This document shows, piece by piece, positions 27,001 through 36,230 of a stretch of DNA of 64,000 nucleotides (position 1 is its first letter; the number at the start of each line of letters is the position of its first letter). Made by a program: the position numbers and the translations under genes. This DNA comes from Mycobacterium aquaticum (GTDB lineage Bacteria; Actinomycetota; Actinomycetes; Mycobacteriales; Mycobacteriaceae). The DNA lies in contig NZ_MVHF01000001.1 in assembly GCF_002086485.1 (NCBI RefSeq), positions 124,001 through 188,000 on the forward strand. Direction: 5' to 3'. Under the pieces are notes generated by a model, which saw nothing but the letters and a program-made list of their open reading frames with translations, had not been told where the DNA came from and ran no database searches.

Positions 27001-28875
27001 GTGCTCGACACCCACGCTCACCAGGAGATTCCCATCAGCAGTTTCGCCGACAAGACGTTCACTGCGCCGGCGCAGATTCGGAACTTCTGCATCATCGCCC
27101 ACATCGACCACGGCAAGTCGACGTTGGCCGACCGGATGCTGCAGCTCACCGGCGTCGTCGATGACCGGTCGATGCGTGCGCAGTACCTCGACCGCATGGA
27201 CATCGAGCGCGAACGCGGCATCACCATCAAGGCTCAGAACGTGCGGCTGCCGTGGCAGGTCAACGGCGAGGATCACGTGTTGCACCTCATCGATACGCCC
27301 GGCCACGTCGACTTCACCTACGAGGTGTCCCGTGCGCTTGAGGCCTGCGAGGGCGCGGTGCTGCTGGTGGACGCCGCACAGGGCATCGAAGCGCAGACGC
27401 TGGCCAACCTGTACCTGGCGCTCGACCGCGACCTGACCATCATCCCGGTGCTCAACAAGATCGATCTGCCCGCCGCGGATCCCGAGCGCTATGCCGGTGA
27501 GCTCGCCCACATCATCGGCTGCGAGCCGTCCGATGTGCTCCGTGTCTCCGGCAAGACCGGTGAGGGCGTGGCGGAGTTGCTCGACGAGGTGGTGCGGCAG
27601 GTGCCTGCGCCGACCGGTGACGCCGACGCGCCGACGCGCGCGATGATCTTCGACTCGGTCTATGACATCTACCGCGGCGTGGTGACCTATGTCCGCGTGG
27701 TCGACGGCAAGATCGTCCCGCGCGAGAAGATCGCGATGATGTCCACCGGGGCCACCCACGAACTGCTCGAGGTCGGCATCGTCTCGCCCGAACCCAAGGC
27801 CAGTGCGGGCCTCGGGGTTGGGGAGGTCGGCTACCTCATCACCGGGGTGAAGGACGTCCGGCAGTCCAAGGTCGGCGATACCGTGACCACGGCCAGGGGC
27901 GGCGCCAAGGAAGCACTGACCGGGTACCGCGAACCGAAGCCGATGGTCTATTCGGGCCTGTACCCGGTGGATGGTTCGGACTATCCGGACCTGCGCGATG
28001 CACTGGACAAGCTGCAGCTCAACGACGCAGCGCTGACCTACGAGCCGGAGACCTCGGTGGCGCTCGGCTTCGGGTTCCGCTGCGGCTTCCTCGGGTTGTT
28101 GCACATGGAGATCACCCGCGAGCGCCTGGAGCGCGAGTTCGATCTCGACCTGATCTCCACCTCACCCAACGTCGTGTACCGCGTCATCAAGGACGATGGA
28201 TCGGAGATCGTGGTGACCAACCCGTCGGACTGGCCCGAGGGCAAGGTCCGCGAGGTGTACGAGCCGGTGGTGAAGACGACGGTGATCGCGCCCAGCGAGT
28301 TCATCGGCACCATCATGGAGCTGTGCCAGTCGCGCCGCGGTGAACTCGGCGGCATGGACTACCTGTCACCCGAACGCGTCGAACTGCGTTACACGATGCC
28401 GCTCGGCGAGATCATCTTCGACTTCTTCGACTCGCTGAAGTCGCGGACCCGTGGCTATGCCAGCCTCGACTACGAAGAGGCCGGCGAGCAGCAGGCCGAT
28501 CTGGTCAAGGTCGACATCCTGCTGCAGGGCGAAGCCGTCGACGCGTTCAGCGCCATCGTGCACAAGGATTCGGCGGCGGCCTACGGCAACAAGATGACCA
28601 CCAAGCTCAAGGAGCTCATCCCGCGCCAGCAGTTCGAGGTCCCGGTGCAGGCCGCGATCGGCTCGAGAATCATTGCCCGCGAGAACATTCGGGCGATCCG
28701 CAAGGACGTGCTCTCCAAGTGCTACGGCGGTGACATCACCCGTAAGCGCAAGCTGCTGGAGAAGCAGAAAGAGGGCAAGAAGCGCATGAAGACCATTGGG
28801 CGCGTGGAGGTTCCGCAGGAAGCCTTCGTCGCTGCGCTGTCGACGGACGCAGCCGGGGACAAGGCGAAGAAGTAG
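27001..28875 (+). CDS. lepA: elongation factor 4 (LepA), ribosomal back-translocase
   Basis: A translational GTPase of about 620 residues. G1 is [10 protein letters not shown]2 [10 protein letters not shown]3 DTPGHVDF, G4 NKIDLP; the LepA-specific C-terminal domain ends [21 protein letters not shown]4 binds the ribosome and affects initiation or back-translocation. Start is uncertain: GTG 27001 has a weak ribosome binding site, whereas a perfect AGGAG (27023-27027) sits six bases before an in-frame ATC (27034). The backbone gene order matches Rv2404c; accessory DNA begins after it. Confidence 0.95.
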   Translation: MLDTHAHQEIPISSFADKTFTAPAQIRNFCIIAHIDHGKSTLADRMLQLTGVVDDRSMRAQYLDRMDIERERGITIKAQNVRLPWQVNGEDHVLHLIDTPGHVDFTYEVSRALEACEGAVLLVDAAQGIEAQTLANLYLALDRDLTIIPVLNKIDLPAADPERYAGELAHIIGCEPSDVLRVSGKTGEGVAELLDEVVRQVPAPTGDADAPTRAMIFDSVYDIYRGVVTYVRVVDGKIVPREKIAMMSTGATHELLEVGIVSPEPKASAGLGVGEVGYLITGVKDVRQSKVGDTVTTARGGAKEALTGYREPKPMVYSGLYPVDGSDYPDLRDALDKLQLNDAALTYEPETSVALGFGFRCGFLGLLHMEITRERLEREFDLDLISTSPNVVYRVIKDDGSEIVVTNPSDWPEGKVREVYEPVVKTTVIAPSEFIGTIMELCQSRRGELGGMDYLSPERVELRYTMPLGEIIFDFFDSLKSRTRGYASLDYEEAGEQQADLVKVDILLQGEAVDAFSAIVHKDSAAAYGNKMTTKLKELIPRQQFEVPVQAAIGSRIIARENIRAIRKDVLSKCYGGDITRKRKLLEKQKEGKKRMKTIGRVEVPQEAFVAALSTDAAGDKAKK

Positions 28876-28902
28876 CCCCGGCGCGCCCGTCGAAGTCGGC
28901 GC

Positions 28903-30336
28903 TCAGCGCGGGTAGCCACCGGCTCCCGTGCGTTGCACCACCAGCCGGGTCAGCAGGTAGTGCACCAGCCCGGCGACCGCGAAGGCGGGCAGCGAGGCCG
29001 TGGTGTACCGGAACACGCCGGTCGGTTCGTAGGTCACCGGGTTGAGCAGCAGTGCGTAGGTGACCGCGCCTGCGGCGACGGCGACGAACGCCGCGATGTT
29101 GAACCCGTTCCAGTAGCTGTATGCGGATTCGCCGACGGGTCGGAACAGGTCGCGGACGTTGAGGTGGCGACGCCGCAGGACGAAGTAGTCGACGATCTGG
29201 ACCGCGCACAACGGCGCCAACACGATGGCACCCCAGGACACGAACCGCCCGTAATTGTCGTACACGGCCGACGGGAAGAACACCAGAACGGCGGCCGGGC
29301 CGAGGATCACTGCGAGCATGAGAGGCCATGCCGCCTTGCGGAAGAACGCTCCGCCGCCGCCCTTGAGGGCGACCATCGACGCGTAGCCCTGCGACAGGAT
29401 CGCGGTGATGTTGGCCAGGCAGATGATGACCAACGCCACCACGCCGAGACCAGCGCCTGCGAGCGGGATCATCCACTGGGTCGGATCCTCGATCTGCAGC
29501 GACAGGGCGGCCAGGACGCCGACCACCGCGGCGCACACCGAGGCGCCGAAGACACCGATCCAGTTGGGCCAGAAGGCGGCTCGCGAGCTGCGGGTCAGCC
29601 GAGCCAGATTGCCGAGGTTCGGCCACCAGGCGAAGCCGCCTGCCAGGTTCAGTTCGACGGCCAGCATGAAGCTCAGATGCGGGTCGTCGCCGGCACCGCC
29701 GAGCGGGACCAGTGCGGTGAGATCAGACCAGCTGTGGCCGGAGAACACGATCACGATGACGCCGACGATGATGAGCACCAGCAGCGGTGCGATGAAGCGG
29801 CACACCGCCTCGACCGACACGGGGCCGCGCGCCAACACGATCCAGGACACCACGATGGCGACCAGGCCCAGCAGGCTGGCGGCCGCGCCGGATTCCGAAA
29901 GGTGTGTTCCGGCAATCTGGTTGACGACGGTGACCAGGCCGTGGCCGAACATGATGGCCAGCACGGCCGACCAGGCCGCGGCGAGCACGGTGGACACCGA
30001 GACCATCACGATCCGGGCGCCGTTCTCGCCGAAGATGCTGCGCAGGCCGACGAACTGTTCGATGCCGTACTTGACCGAGGGCATGCAGGGGGCCAGGGCG
30101 ACGAGCAGGACGCTGATGCCGTAGCCGATGACGATCGACGCGATGGCCTGTGTGACACCCACGTAGTAGGCGACTGCGGCGCCCTGCAGGAACGCCCAGG
30201 TGGCCACCGCGAGACCCACGTTGACTGCGGAGTGCTGCCAGAAGCCCCAGATCCGTTCGGCCGGACGCAGGGGGAGATCGGTCAGCGTGGCATCCAGGCT
30301 GCCCTCGGCGCCGCTCTGGCGCAGTGCGTCGGACAT
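28903..30336 (-). CDS. NCS1-family (CodB-type) permease
   Basis: A 477-residue transporter with about twelve helices. The NCS1 pattern includes GFWQHSAVNVGLAVATWAFL, AGGFAWWPNLGNLARLTRSS and WGAIVLAPLCAVQIVDYFVL. NCS1 carriers move nucleobases, hydantoins, allantoin or thiamine with Na+ or H+. The ATG overlaps the stop of a 54-residue membrane protein (TGATG). It is divergent from an amine oxidase operon with which it shares two identical operator-like sites, so the substrate may be a heterocyclic or amine compound fed to that pathway. Confidence 0.88.
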   Translation of the reverse strand: MSDALRQSGAEGSLDATLTDLPLRPAERIWGFWQHSAVNVGLAVATWAFLQGAAVAYYVGVTQAIASIVIGYGISVLLVALAPCMPSVKYGIEQFVGLRSIFGENGARIVMVSVSTVLAAAWSAVLAIMFGHGLVTVVNQIAGTHLSESGAAASLLGLVAIVVSWIVLARGPVSVEAVCRFIAPLLVLIIVGVIVIVFSGHSWSDLTALVPLGGAGDDPHLSFMLAVELNLAGGFAWWPNLGNLARLTRSSRAAFWPNWIGVFGASVCAAVVGVLAALSLQIEDPTQWMIPLAGAGLGVVALVIICLANITAILSQGYASMVALKGGGGAFFRKAAWPLMLAVILGPAAVLVFFPSAVYDNYGRFVSWGAIVLAPLCAVQIVDYFVLRRRHLNVRDLFRPVGESAYSYWNGFNIAAFVAVAAGAVTYALLLNPVTYEPTGVFRYTTASLPAFAVAGLVHYLLTRLVVQRTGAGGYPR

Positions 30337-30500
30337 CAGTACGCCCACCACAGGAGCGCGACGGTGGCCAGGGCGAGGGCGGCGATGGCGACCAGCAGAT
30401 CGGTCGTCGGTAGGTCGGACACCTGCATGGCGGTGCCGTCGGGGGACTCCAGCATGCTCAGGCGTTCCTCGAGTTCTTGGTCGAATGTCGTCTCGTCCAC
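30336..30500 (-). CDS. 54-residue single-pass membrane protein coupled to the NCS1 permease
   Basis: A small ORF below usual calling limits. It starts at GTG 30500 with GGAG four bases upstream, and its stop overlaps the permease ATG as TGATG. The first 30 residues are acidic and soluble (TTFDQELEERLSMLESPDG). Residues 33-53 form one hydrophobic helix (LLVAIAALALATVALLWWAY). The overlap and codon use argue for a real coupled gene. It may be a small subunit or stabiliser of the transporter; this is inference. Confidence 0.7.
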   Translation of the reverse strand: MDETTFDQELEERLSMLESPDGTAMQVSDLPTTDLLVAIAALALATVALLWWAY

Positions 30501-30514
30501 CGGGCTCCATTTCT

Positions 30515-30532
30515 GATTGGCGGGCCAGTTTA
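30515..30532. promoter_or_regulatory. operator copy 1 at the permease side
   Basis: GATTGGCGGGCCAGTTTA. The same 18-bp pattern GAYTGGCGGGCCARTTWA recurs at 30594-30611 in the same orientation. The core TGGC-GG-GCCA is a palindrome, typical of a dimeric repressor site. It lies 15 bases before the small membrane gene. Confidence 0.7.
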
Positions 30533-30560
30533 AGAGAGTCTGTGGCGACGCTCACAACTT

Positions 30561-30575
30561 GTCAACCCGGTTGAC
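30561..30575. promoter_or_regulatory. 15-bp palindrome midway between the two operators
   Basis: GTCAACC-C-GGTTGAC, perfect arms of seven with one central base. It lies near the middle of the 128-bp divergent region, between the two TGGCGGGCCA sites. It could be a second regulator's site or an activator site. Confidence 0.55.
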
Positions 30576-30593
30576 GGACTCACATTGATTCTT

Positions 30594-30611
30594 GACTGGC
30601 GGGCCAATTAA
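30594..30611. promoter_or_regulatory. operator copy 2 at the amine oxidase promoter
   Basis: GACTGGCGGGCCAATTAA sits inside a candidate promoter for the amine oxidase: TTGACT (30593-30598), 16 bases, TAAGAA (30615-30620), then ATG at 30629. A bound repressor would cover both boxes. The start has no ribosome binding site, so a leaderless transcript is likely. Confidence 0.7.
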
Positions 30612-30628
30612 CAATAAGAATCGAACCT

Positions 30629-32008
30629 ATGACAACAACCTCGCTGTCCGGGGACTCCGTCCACACCGTGGTGATCGGGGCCGGCTATGCCGGACTTGCC
30701 GCAGCATTGTCGTTGGCGGACAACGGCACCGACGTGCTGGTCCTGGAAGCGTCGGACCGCGTCGGAGGCCGCGTGCACTCCCAGCGGCTCGGCGGCGGCG
30801 TGGTGGTCGACCACGGCGGGCAGTGGGTGGGGCCCACCCAGCACCGGCTGCTCGCCGCGGCCGAACGGTTCGGGTGCGCGACCTTCCCGACCTACGACAC
30901 CGGTGATCACCTCGAACTGTGGGCCGACGGCAGCTGCCGCCCCTTCCGGGGTGCCGGGCCGGTCGACGGACCCGGCGTCGAGCAGTACGTCGAGGCGACC
31001 GAGGCCATCGACAAGCTCGCCGTCTCGGTCGACCTCGACAACCCGAGTGCCACCGAGCGGATCGCCGAGTGGGACAGCGAAACCGTGCAGTCGTACTTCG
31101 ATCGCACAGTTGCCGATGCCGACGCGCGCCGGCGTCTCGCACTGGCGGTGCAGGGCGTCTGGACCGTGGAGCCAAGGGACATCTCCCTGTTCCACCTGCT
31201 CTTCTACGTCGCGTCCGCCGGTGGATTCGACCAGCTCATGGAGACCTCCGGATGCGCACAGGAGCGACGCTTCGTTGGCGGCGCACAGTCGGTGGCCTTG
31301 GCCATGGCCGAGCATTTGGGCGAGAAGGTCCGGCTCAACACACCGGTCACGCACGTCGAGCACAGCGCGGACGGCGTGCGCATCGACACCGACCGCGGGC
31401 CGGTGTACGCCTCGCACGTGGTGGTGGCGGCGTCCCCGGGGGCGGCGGTCCGGATCCGGTTCACGCCGACTCTGCCGCCGTCGCGCAACCGCTGGATGGA
31501 ACGCAGTCCGATGGGCGAGGTCTCCAAGATCCACACCGTCTACGACCGGCCGTTCTGGCGCGAGCGCGGACTGTCCGGGCAGGCCACGGTGTACGGCGAC
31601 CGCAACGTCGGCGTCGTGTTCGACAACTCGCCCGAGGCAGGCGAGGCCGGGGTGCTGGTGTCGTTCACCTACGGTGACCGCCAGCGTCGCTGGGCAGCGT
31701 TGCCACCGGCCGAGCGCCGTGCCGACATCCTCGCCACGCTAGGTGCCATCTTCGGGGACGAGGCGGCAAACCCCGTGCAGTACACCGAGAAAAGCTGGCC
31801 CGAAGATCCCTGGGCGCACGGCGGGTATGCGGCCAATCCCGCGCCCGGAGTGTGGGTCGAACACGGTGCCACGGGATGGCGCGCCCCGTGCGGGCGGATC
31901 CATTGGGCGGGTTCGGAAACGGCGAGCGTCTGGAACGGCTACATCGACGGCGCGATCGCGTCCGGGCAGCGTGCTGCTGACGAGATCATCGCTGCCGCAA
32001 CGCCGTAA
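30629..32008 (+). CDS. flavin-containing amine oxidase
   Basis: A 459-residue FAD enzyme. The dinucleotide motif is VVIGAGYAGLAAALSLADNG followed by VLEASDRVGGRV, then DHGGQWVGPTQHR; the C-terminal FAD segment is IHWAGSETASVWNGYIDGAI. It deaminates a primary or secondary amine to an aldehyde with H2O2 release, like putrescine or monoamine oxidases. It is first in a catabolic operon with CoA ligase, reductase, acyl-CoA dehydrogenase and TetR genes. The substrate is unknown. Confidence 0.9.
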   Translation: MTTTSLSGDSVHTVVIGAGYAGLAAALSLADNGTDVLVLEASDRVGGRVHSQRLGGGVVVDHGGQWVGPTQHRLLAAAERFGCATFPTYDTGDHLELWADGSCRPFRGAGPVDGPGVEQYVEATEAIDKLAVSVDLDNPSATERIAEWDSETVQSYFDRTVADADARRRLALAVQGVWTVEPRDISLFHLLFYVASAGGFDQLMETSGCAQERRFVGGAQSVALAMAEHLGEKVRLNTPVTHVEHSADGVRIDTDRGPVYASHVVVAASPGAAVRIRFTPTLPPSRNRWMERSPMGEVSKIHTVYDRPFWRERGLSGQATVYGDRNVGVVFDNSPEAGEAGVLVSFTYGDRQRRWAALPPAERRADILATLGAIFGDEAANPVQYTEKSWPEDPWAHGGYAANPAPGVWVEHGATGWRAPCGRIHWAGSETASVWNGYIDGAIASGQRAADEIIAAATP

Positions 32009-32043
32009 TCGTCTTCACCGTCACCACAGATAGGAACAATCAC

Positions 32044-34137
32044 GTGGCGCAAACTTCTGTGCTCGGCCGCGCCGGCGCAGACCTCAGCGTGTTCAGCGAC
32101 CCGCGCTCGGTCGCCGTTGTCGGTGCCTCCGAGGACCCCGCGAAGTGGGGCTATTGGCTGGCCTCGGGTGCCCTGACGGGTGCCGGTCGTCGCGCGGTGC
32201 ACCTGGTCAACAGCCGGACACCGCAGGTGCTCGGCCAACCGTGCGCGGCGAGCCTGCTCGATCTCCCGGAGGCTCCCGATCTGGTCGCGCTGTGCGTTCC
32301 GGCCGCCCACATCGACACCGTGGTCGACGAAGGCCTGCAGCGCGGCGCGCGCGGTTTCCTCGGGATCACCGCAGGCGTCGCCGACGAGCGGGCCCTGGCG
32401 GCGCGGATCGCCGCCCACGGAGCCCGGCTGATCGGCACCAACAGCCTCGGAATCTACGACGCCAGCAGCGACCTGCAGCTGATGTGGGGCAGCCTCACGC
32501 CCGGGCCGCTGGCCATCGTCTCGCAGAGCGGGCAGCTCGGTTCCGAACTCGCCGCGATGGGGCTGCGCCACGGCCTGGGGGTGTCCCGGTTCGTGTCGAT
32601 CGGCAACCAATCAGATGTCACCGCAGTCGAATTGCTCGCCGACCTGGCCGGTCACGACGCCACCCGGGTGGTGGTCGTCTACCTGGAGAGCTTCACCGAT
32701 GGAGAGGCCCTGTTCGACACCCTCGCCGCGCTGCGCGCGACGGGCAAGCCGACGGTGCTGCTGACCGTGGGCTCCAGCGCCGCGAGCTCCCGGATGGCGC
32801 GCTCGCACACCGGATCGCTGACGTCGTCGCTCGACCTGGTCGACGCGGCATGCCGCGCCGCGGGTGTGGTGCGGGTCAAGACGCCTGCAGAGGTCATCGA
32901 CGCCGCGCGCACGCTGCTGGCCGCGCCCGTGCCCAACGGGCGGCGCATCGCGATCGTCGGGGACAGCGGCGGGCAGAGTGCGATCGCCGCGGACGTGGCC
33001 TCGGAGCGGGGGCTCACGGTCGCGCCGTTCCCCGAATCGCTGCGCGAGTCCCTCGCCGGGATGCTGCCCGCGGGTGCGGCATGCGCCAATCCGGTCGACC
33101 TCGCCGGGGCGGGGGAGAAGGACATCGAGAGCTACGCAACGGTTGTCGAGCAGGTCGCGGCGACGCCCGGCATCGACGCCGTGGTGATGACCGGATATTT
33201 CGGGTGCTACTCGCAGGACATCCCGGCGCTGGCGGCCGCCGAGGTCGCGGTCGCCCAGCGGCTCGGTAGGCTCGTCGATGCCACCGGCATCCCCGTCGTG
33301 GTGCACACCATGGGCCCGGAATCGACGACGGCGCAAGCACTCTGGAGTTGTGGGGTACCTGCGTTCGGCTCGATCGAGGCCGCAGCGGGCGCGTTGGCCC
33401 ACGCCGCCGAACTGTGCGCACGCCCCGCCGTCGACTCGGCCGCAACGGAGGCGACACCCGACACCGCGGTGAACCCCGGCTACTGGGCGGCGCGGGAACT
33501 GCTGGCGCAGAAGGGAGTTGCCTTCCCCGCTGGTGCGGTGGTCAACACCGGTGCCGACCTGGCGACGCTGGGCGCGCTGCAAGCGCCGTACGTGCTCAAG
33601 GCCGGATGGCTGGAGCACAAGAGCGAAGTCGGTGGCGTCCGAATCGGTCTCGCCGACGCTGCCGAGCTGCACGCGGCGTTCGAGGACATGCACGGCCGGC
33701 TCGGTGACGGCGATTATGTCGTCGAAGAGCAGGACGTGCGCGACGGCGCCGTGGAGGTTCTGGTCAGCGCGCGGCGTGACCCGCAACTCGGCGCCTTCGT
33801 GGTCGTCGGTGCGGGCGGCACGGAAACCGAGGTGCATCAGGACGTCCGCGTCGAACGTGCGCCGGTGTCACACGCGGCCGCCCGGCACATGCTCGACGAC
33901 TTGCGCATGGCCCCGCTGCTGCGGGGCTGGCGCGGACGGCCCCCGGTCGACATCGACGGCCTGGCCGATCTCGTGGTGGCGGTCTCCGAATTGATCGCCC
34001 ACCGCCGCGACATCGCCGAGGTCGAGCTCAACCCGGTGCGGGCCACACCGCACGGGGCCATCGCGGTGGACGCGCTGGTGATCCCCGTGGCAGGGCAAGA
34101 ACATTGCGAATCAACGGAATTGGGAGACGACACGTGA
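32044..34137 (+). CDS. NDP-forming acyl-CoA synthetase, fused subunits
   Basis: A 697-residue fusion. The CoA-binding Rossmann domain starts FSDPRSVAVVGASEDPAKWG. The succinyl-CoA-ligase-like domain has AIVSQSGQLGSELAAMGL and the phospho-His region RMARSHTGSL. The ATP-grasp_5 domain begins ELLAQKGVAFPAGAVV and contains APYVLKAGWLEHKSEVGGVR. It links an acid to CoA with ADP or GDP formation, likely the acid made from the amine oxidase product. GTG start 36 bases after that gene; its own stop overlaps the next GTG. Confidence 0.87.
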   Translation: MAQTSVLGRAGADLSVFSDPRSVAVVGASEDPAKWGYWLASGALTGAGRRAVHLVNSRTPQVLGQPCAASLLDLPEAPDLVALCVPAAHIDTVVDEGLQRGARGFLGITAGVADERALAARIAAHGARLIGTNSLGIYDASSDLQLMWGSLTPGPLAIVSQSGQLGSELAAMGLRHGLGVSRFVSIGNQSDVTAVELLADLAGHDATRVVVVYLESFTDGEALFDTLAALRATGKPTVLLTVGSSAASSRMARSHTGSLTSSLDLVDAACRAAGVVRVKTPAEVIDAARTLLAAPVPNGRRIAIVGDSGGQSAIAADVASERGLTVAPFPESLRESLAGMLPAGAACANPVDLAGAGEKDIESYATVVEQVAATPGIDAVVMTGYFGCYSQDIPALAAAEVAVAQRLGRLVDATGIPVVVHTMGPESTTAQALWSCGVPAFGSIEAAAGALAHAAELCARPAVDSAATEATPDTAVNPGYWAARELLAQKGVAFPAGAVVNTGADLATLGALQAPYVLKAGWLEHKSEVGGVRIGLADAAELHAAFEDMHGRLGDGDYVVEEQDVRDGAVEVLVSARRDPQLGAFVVVGAGGTETEVHQDVRVERAPVSHAAARHMLDDLRMAPLLRGWRGRPPVDIDGLADLVVAVSELIAHRRDIAEVELNPVRATPHGAIAVDALVIPVAGQEHCESTELGDDT

Positions 34138-34940
34138 CAACACCGGACACTTCGACCGAATTCACCGGCCGGGTCGCACTGGTGACCGGCGGTGGCAGCG
34201 GGATCGGTCAGGCCATCGCGGTGCGGTGGGCCGCGGCCGGCGGCACCGTCGCGGTGCTGGGGCGCCGCAAAGAAGCCCTCGAGGAGACCGTGCGCCTGGC
34301 CGAGGCCCATGGCGTGACCGCCGAAGCGGTCGTGTGCGACGTGCGTGATCACGTCGCCGTCGCGGACGCCGTCGACGACGTCGTCACCCGGCACGGCCGC
34401 ATCGACGCGTTGGTCAACAACGCGGCAGGCAACTTCGTCGTGCCGTCGGAGGACCTCTCGCCCAACGGCTGGAAAGCGGTCACCGACATCGTCCTCAACG
34501 GCACCTTCTACTGCACGCACGCGGTCGGACGGCACATGCTGGCCCAGGGCGGGGGCACCATCCTCAACGTCATCGCCAGCTATGCCTGGCACGGCCACCC
34601 GGGCACGGTGCACAGCGCCGCGGCCAAGGGCGGCGTGGTCGCCATGACCCGCACCCTTGCGGTGGAATGGGGAGCCCGCAACGTCCGGGTGAACTGCATC
34701 GCCCCCGGCCCCACCGAAACCCAGGGCGCTGGAGCGGCGTTGTGGCCCACCGCCGAGGCCCGTGCCGACGTGCTGGCCAGCGTGCCCGCAGGCAGGTTCG
34801 CGAGCCCCGAGGAGATCGCCGAGTCCGCCGCATTCCTGCTCAGCGACCGCGCCGCGTTCGTCACCGGCGATGTGCTGGTCGCCGACGGCGCCCAGTGGCT
34901 GGGCAAGGCGATCTACACCGACCCGCTTGCTCGTACCTGA
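34134..34940 (+). CDS. SDR-family reductase, 2,4-dienoyl-CoA reductase-like
   Basis: A 268-residue short-chain dehydrogenase. Cofactor motif is VTGGGSGIGQAIA. LVNNAAGNFVVPSEDLSPNG is the hallmark of the dienoyl-CoA reductase branch. The canonical Tyr of YxxxK is missing (VHSAAAKGGVVAMTRTLAVE, with Ser at that position), as in dienoyl-CoA reductases. Reduction of an unsaturated acyl-CoA fits the CoA ligase before it and acyl-CoA dehydrogenase after it. GTGA overlap with the upstream gene. Confidence 0.85.
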   Translation: MTTPDTSTEFTGRVALVTGGGSGIGQAIAVRWAAAGGTVAVLGRRKEALEETVRLAEAHGVTAEAVVCDVRDHVAVADAVDDVVTRHGRIDALVNNAAGNFVVPSEDLSPNGWKAVTDIVLNGTFYCTHAVGRHMLAQGGGTILNVIASYAWHGHPGTVHSAAAKGGVVAMTRTLAVEWGARNVRVNCIAPGPTETQGAGAALWPTAEARADVLASVPAGRFASPEEIAESAAFLLSDRAAFVTGDVLVADGAQWLGKAIYTDPLART

Positions 34941-34986
34941 AACCGCACGAGCCCAACAACTTTCACCACCGAAGAGGAGACCAGAC

Positions 34987-36147
34987 ATGCAGACCACCAA
35001 TATCCCGGCCTGGCCGCTCAGCGATGAGCAGCGCCAGATCGTCGAGCTGTGCCGCGACTTCGCCGCCAAGGAGATCCGGCCCCGCGGCCGCGAGGTCGAC
35101 GAGGCCGACACCGTCACGCCGGTCGACATCTTCCACAAGGCCGCCGAGGTCGGCATCACCGACTTCATGATTCCCGAGGAGTTCGGCGGCGGCGGCTTCA
35201 CCGATGTCTTCACGCAGTGCCTGGTGCAGGAAGAACTGTGCTGGGGCGATCCCGGTATCGGCAACCTCGTGTGCTCGAACGGCTTCTTCTCCGATCCGAT
35301 CATGGTGCTGGGTACCGAGGATCAGAAGAAGCGCTGGCTGACCCCGCTGACCGGGCCGAAATCGCCGATGACCTCGCTGGCCACCACCGAGCCGGAATCC
35401 GGCTCGGACGCCGCGTCGATCGTCACCACCGCGACCCGAGTCGAGGGCGGCTACCGCATCAACGGTCAGAAGGCGTGGATCTCCAACGCCGGCGCCGCCG
35501 AGTTCTACGTCATCTTCGCCAAGACCGACCCCACCAAGCGGTCGGGCGGCGTGACCGCATTCCTGGTCCACCGCGACGCCCCCGGAATGACCTTCGGCGA
35601 ACCGATGAAGAAGATGGGGCAGCGCGCCATCGTGTGCCGCGAGATCTTCCTCGACGACGTGTTCGTCCCCGAGCAGGACCGACTCGGCGAAGAGGGACAG
35701 GGCTTCTACGGCCTGATGGGCACTTTCGACATCTCGCGGGTGGTGCTCGGTGCGGCCGCCGTCGGTGCGGCGCGGGCTGCCTACGAGTACGCGCTGGACT
35801 ACGCCAAGACGCGAAAGCAGTTCGGGGTGGCGATCATCGAACACCAGGCGGTGGCGTTCCGGCTCGCCGAGATGGCGACCCGCATCGAATCGGCCCGCCT
35901 GCTGGTGCTGCACGCCGCCCGGGTGATCGACAGCGGCGCGCCGGCGCGTGGGCTGGCAGCGATGGCCAAGCTCACGGCGTCCGAGACGGCCATGTTCGTG
36001 ACCCACGCGGCGGTCCAAACCCTTGGCGGCTGGGGATATTCGCGTGAGTACCCGGTGGAGCAGTGGATGCGTGACGTCAAACTGGAGGAGATCGAGGAGG
36101 GCACCTCGGACATCATGAAGCTGGTGATCTCCCGCAACCTCGGCTGA
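34987..36147 (+). CDS. acyl-CoA dehydrogenase
   Basis: A 386-residue FAD enzyme. Signatures are SLATTEPESGSDAASIVTTA, KAWISNAGAAEFYVIFAKTD, RKQFGVAIIEHQAVAFRLAE and VQTLGGWGYSREYPVEQWMR. The catalytic Glu is in the EEIEEGTSDIMKLVISR end. It introduces an alpha-beta double bond in an acyl-CoA and passes electrons to ETF. GAAGAGGAGACC ribosome binding site. Member of the amine catabolism operon. Confidence 0.92.
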   Translation: MQTTNIPAWPLSDEQRQIVELCRDFAAKEIRPRGREVDEADTVTPVDIFHKAAEVGITDFMIPEEFGGGGFTDVFTQCLVQEELCWGDPGIGNLVCSNGFFSDPIMVLGTEDQKKRWLTPLTGPKSPMTSLATTEPESGSDAASIVTTATRVEGGYRINGQKAWISNAGAAEFYVIFAKTDPTKRSGGVTAFLVHRDAPGMTFGEPMKKMGQRAIVCREIFLDDVFVPEQDRLGEEGQGFYGLMGTFDISRVVLGAAAVGAARAAYEYALDYAKTRKQFGVAIIEHQAVAFRLAEMATRIESARLLVLHAARVIDSGAPARGLAAMAKLTASETAMFVTHAAVQTLGGWGYSREYPVEQWMRDVKLEEIEEGTSDIMKLVISRNLG

Positions 36148-36166
36148 CCCGGCCGGGCATTGTTGA

Positions 36167-36196
36167 TTGAACGTACAGTTATCGGACTTGTACGAT
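36167..36196 (+). promoter_or_regulatory. tetR promoter with overlapping operator
   Basis: TTGAAC (36167-36172), 18 bases, TACGAT (36191-36196). The interrupted palindrome CGTACA-N11-TGTACG (36172-36194) covers the whole spacer. This is a typical autoregulatory TetR arrangement. Confidence 0.6.
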
Positions 36197-36230
36197 CGGC
36201 CCAGCAATGCCGAGCTGATCCGGAGAGCCG

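Noticed and set aside
34134..34940. SDR with damaged catalytic site (missing Tyr) as a pseudogene
   Set aside because: Dienoyl-CoA reductases of this branch normally lack the YxxxK Tyr; the rest of the fold and the reading frame are intact.
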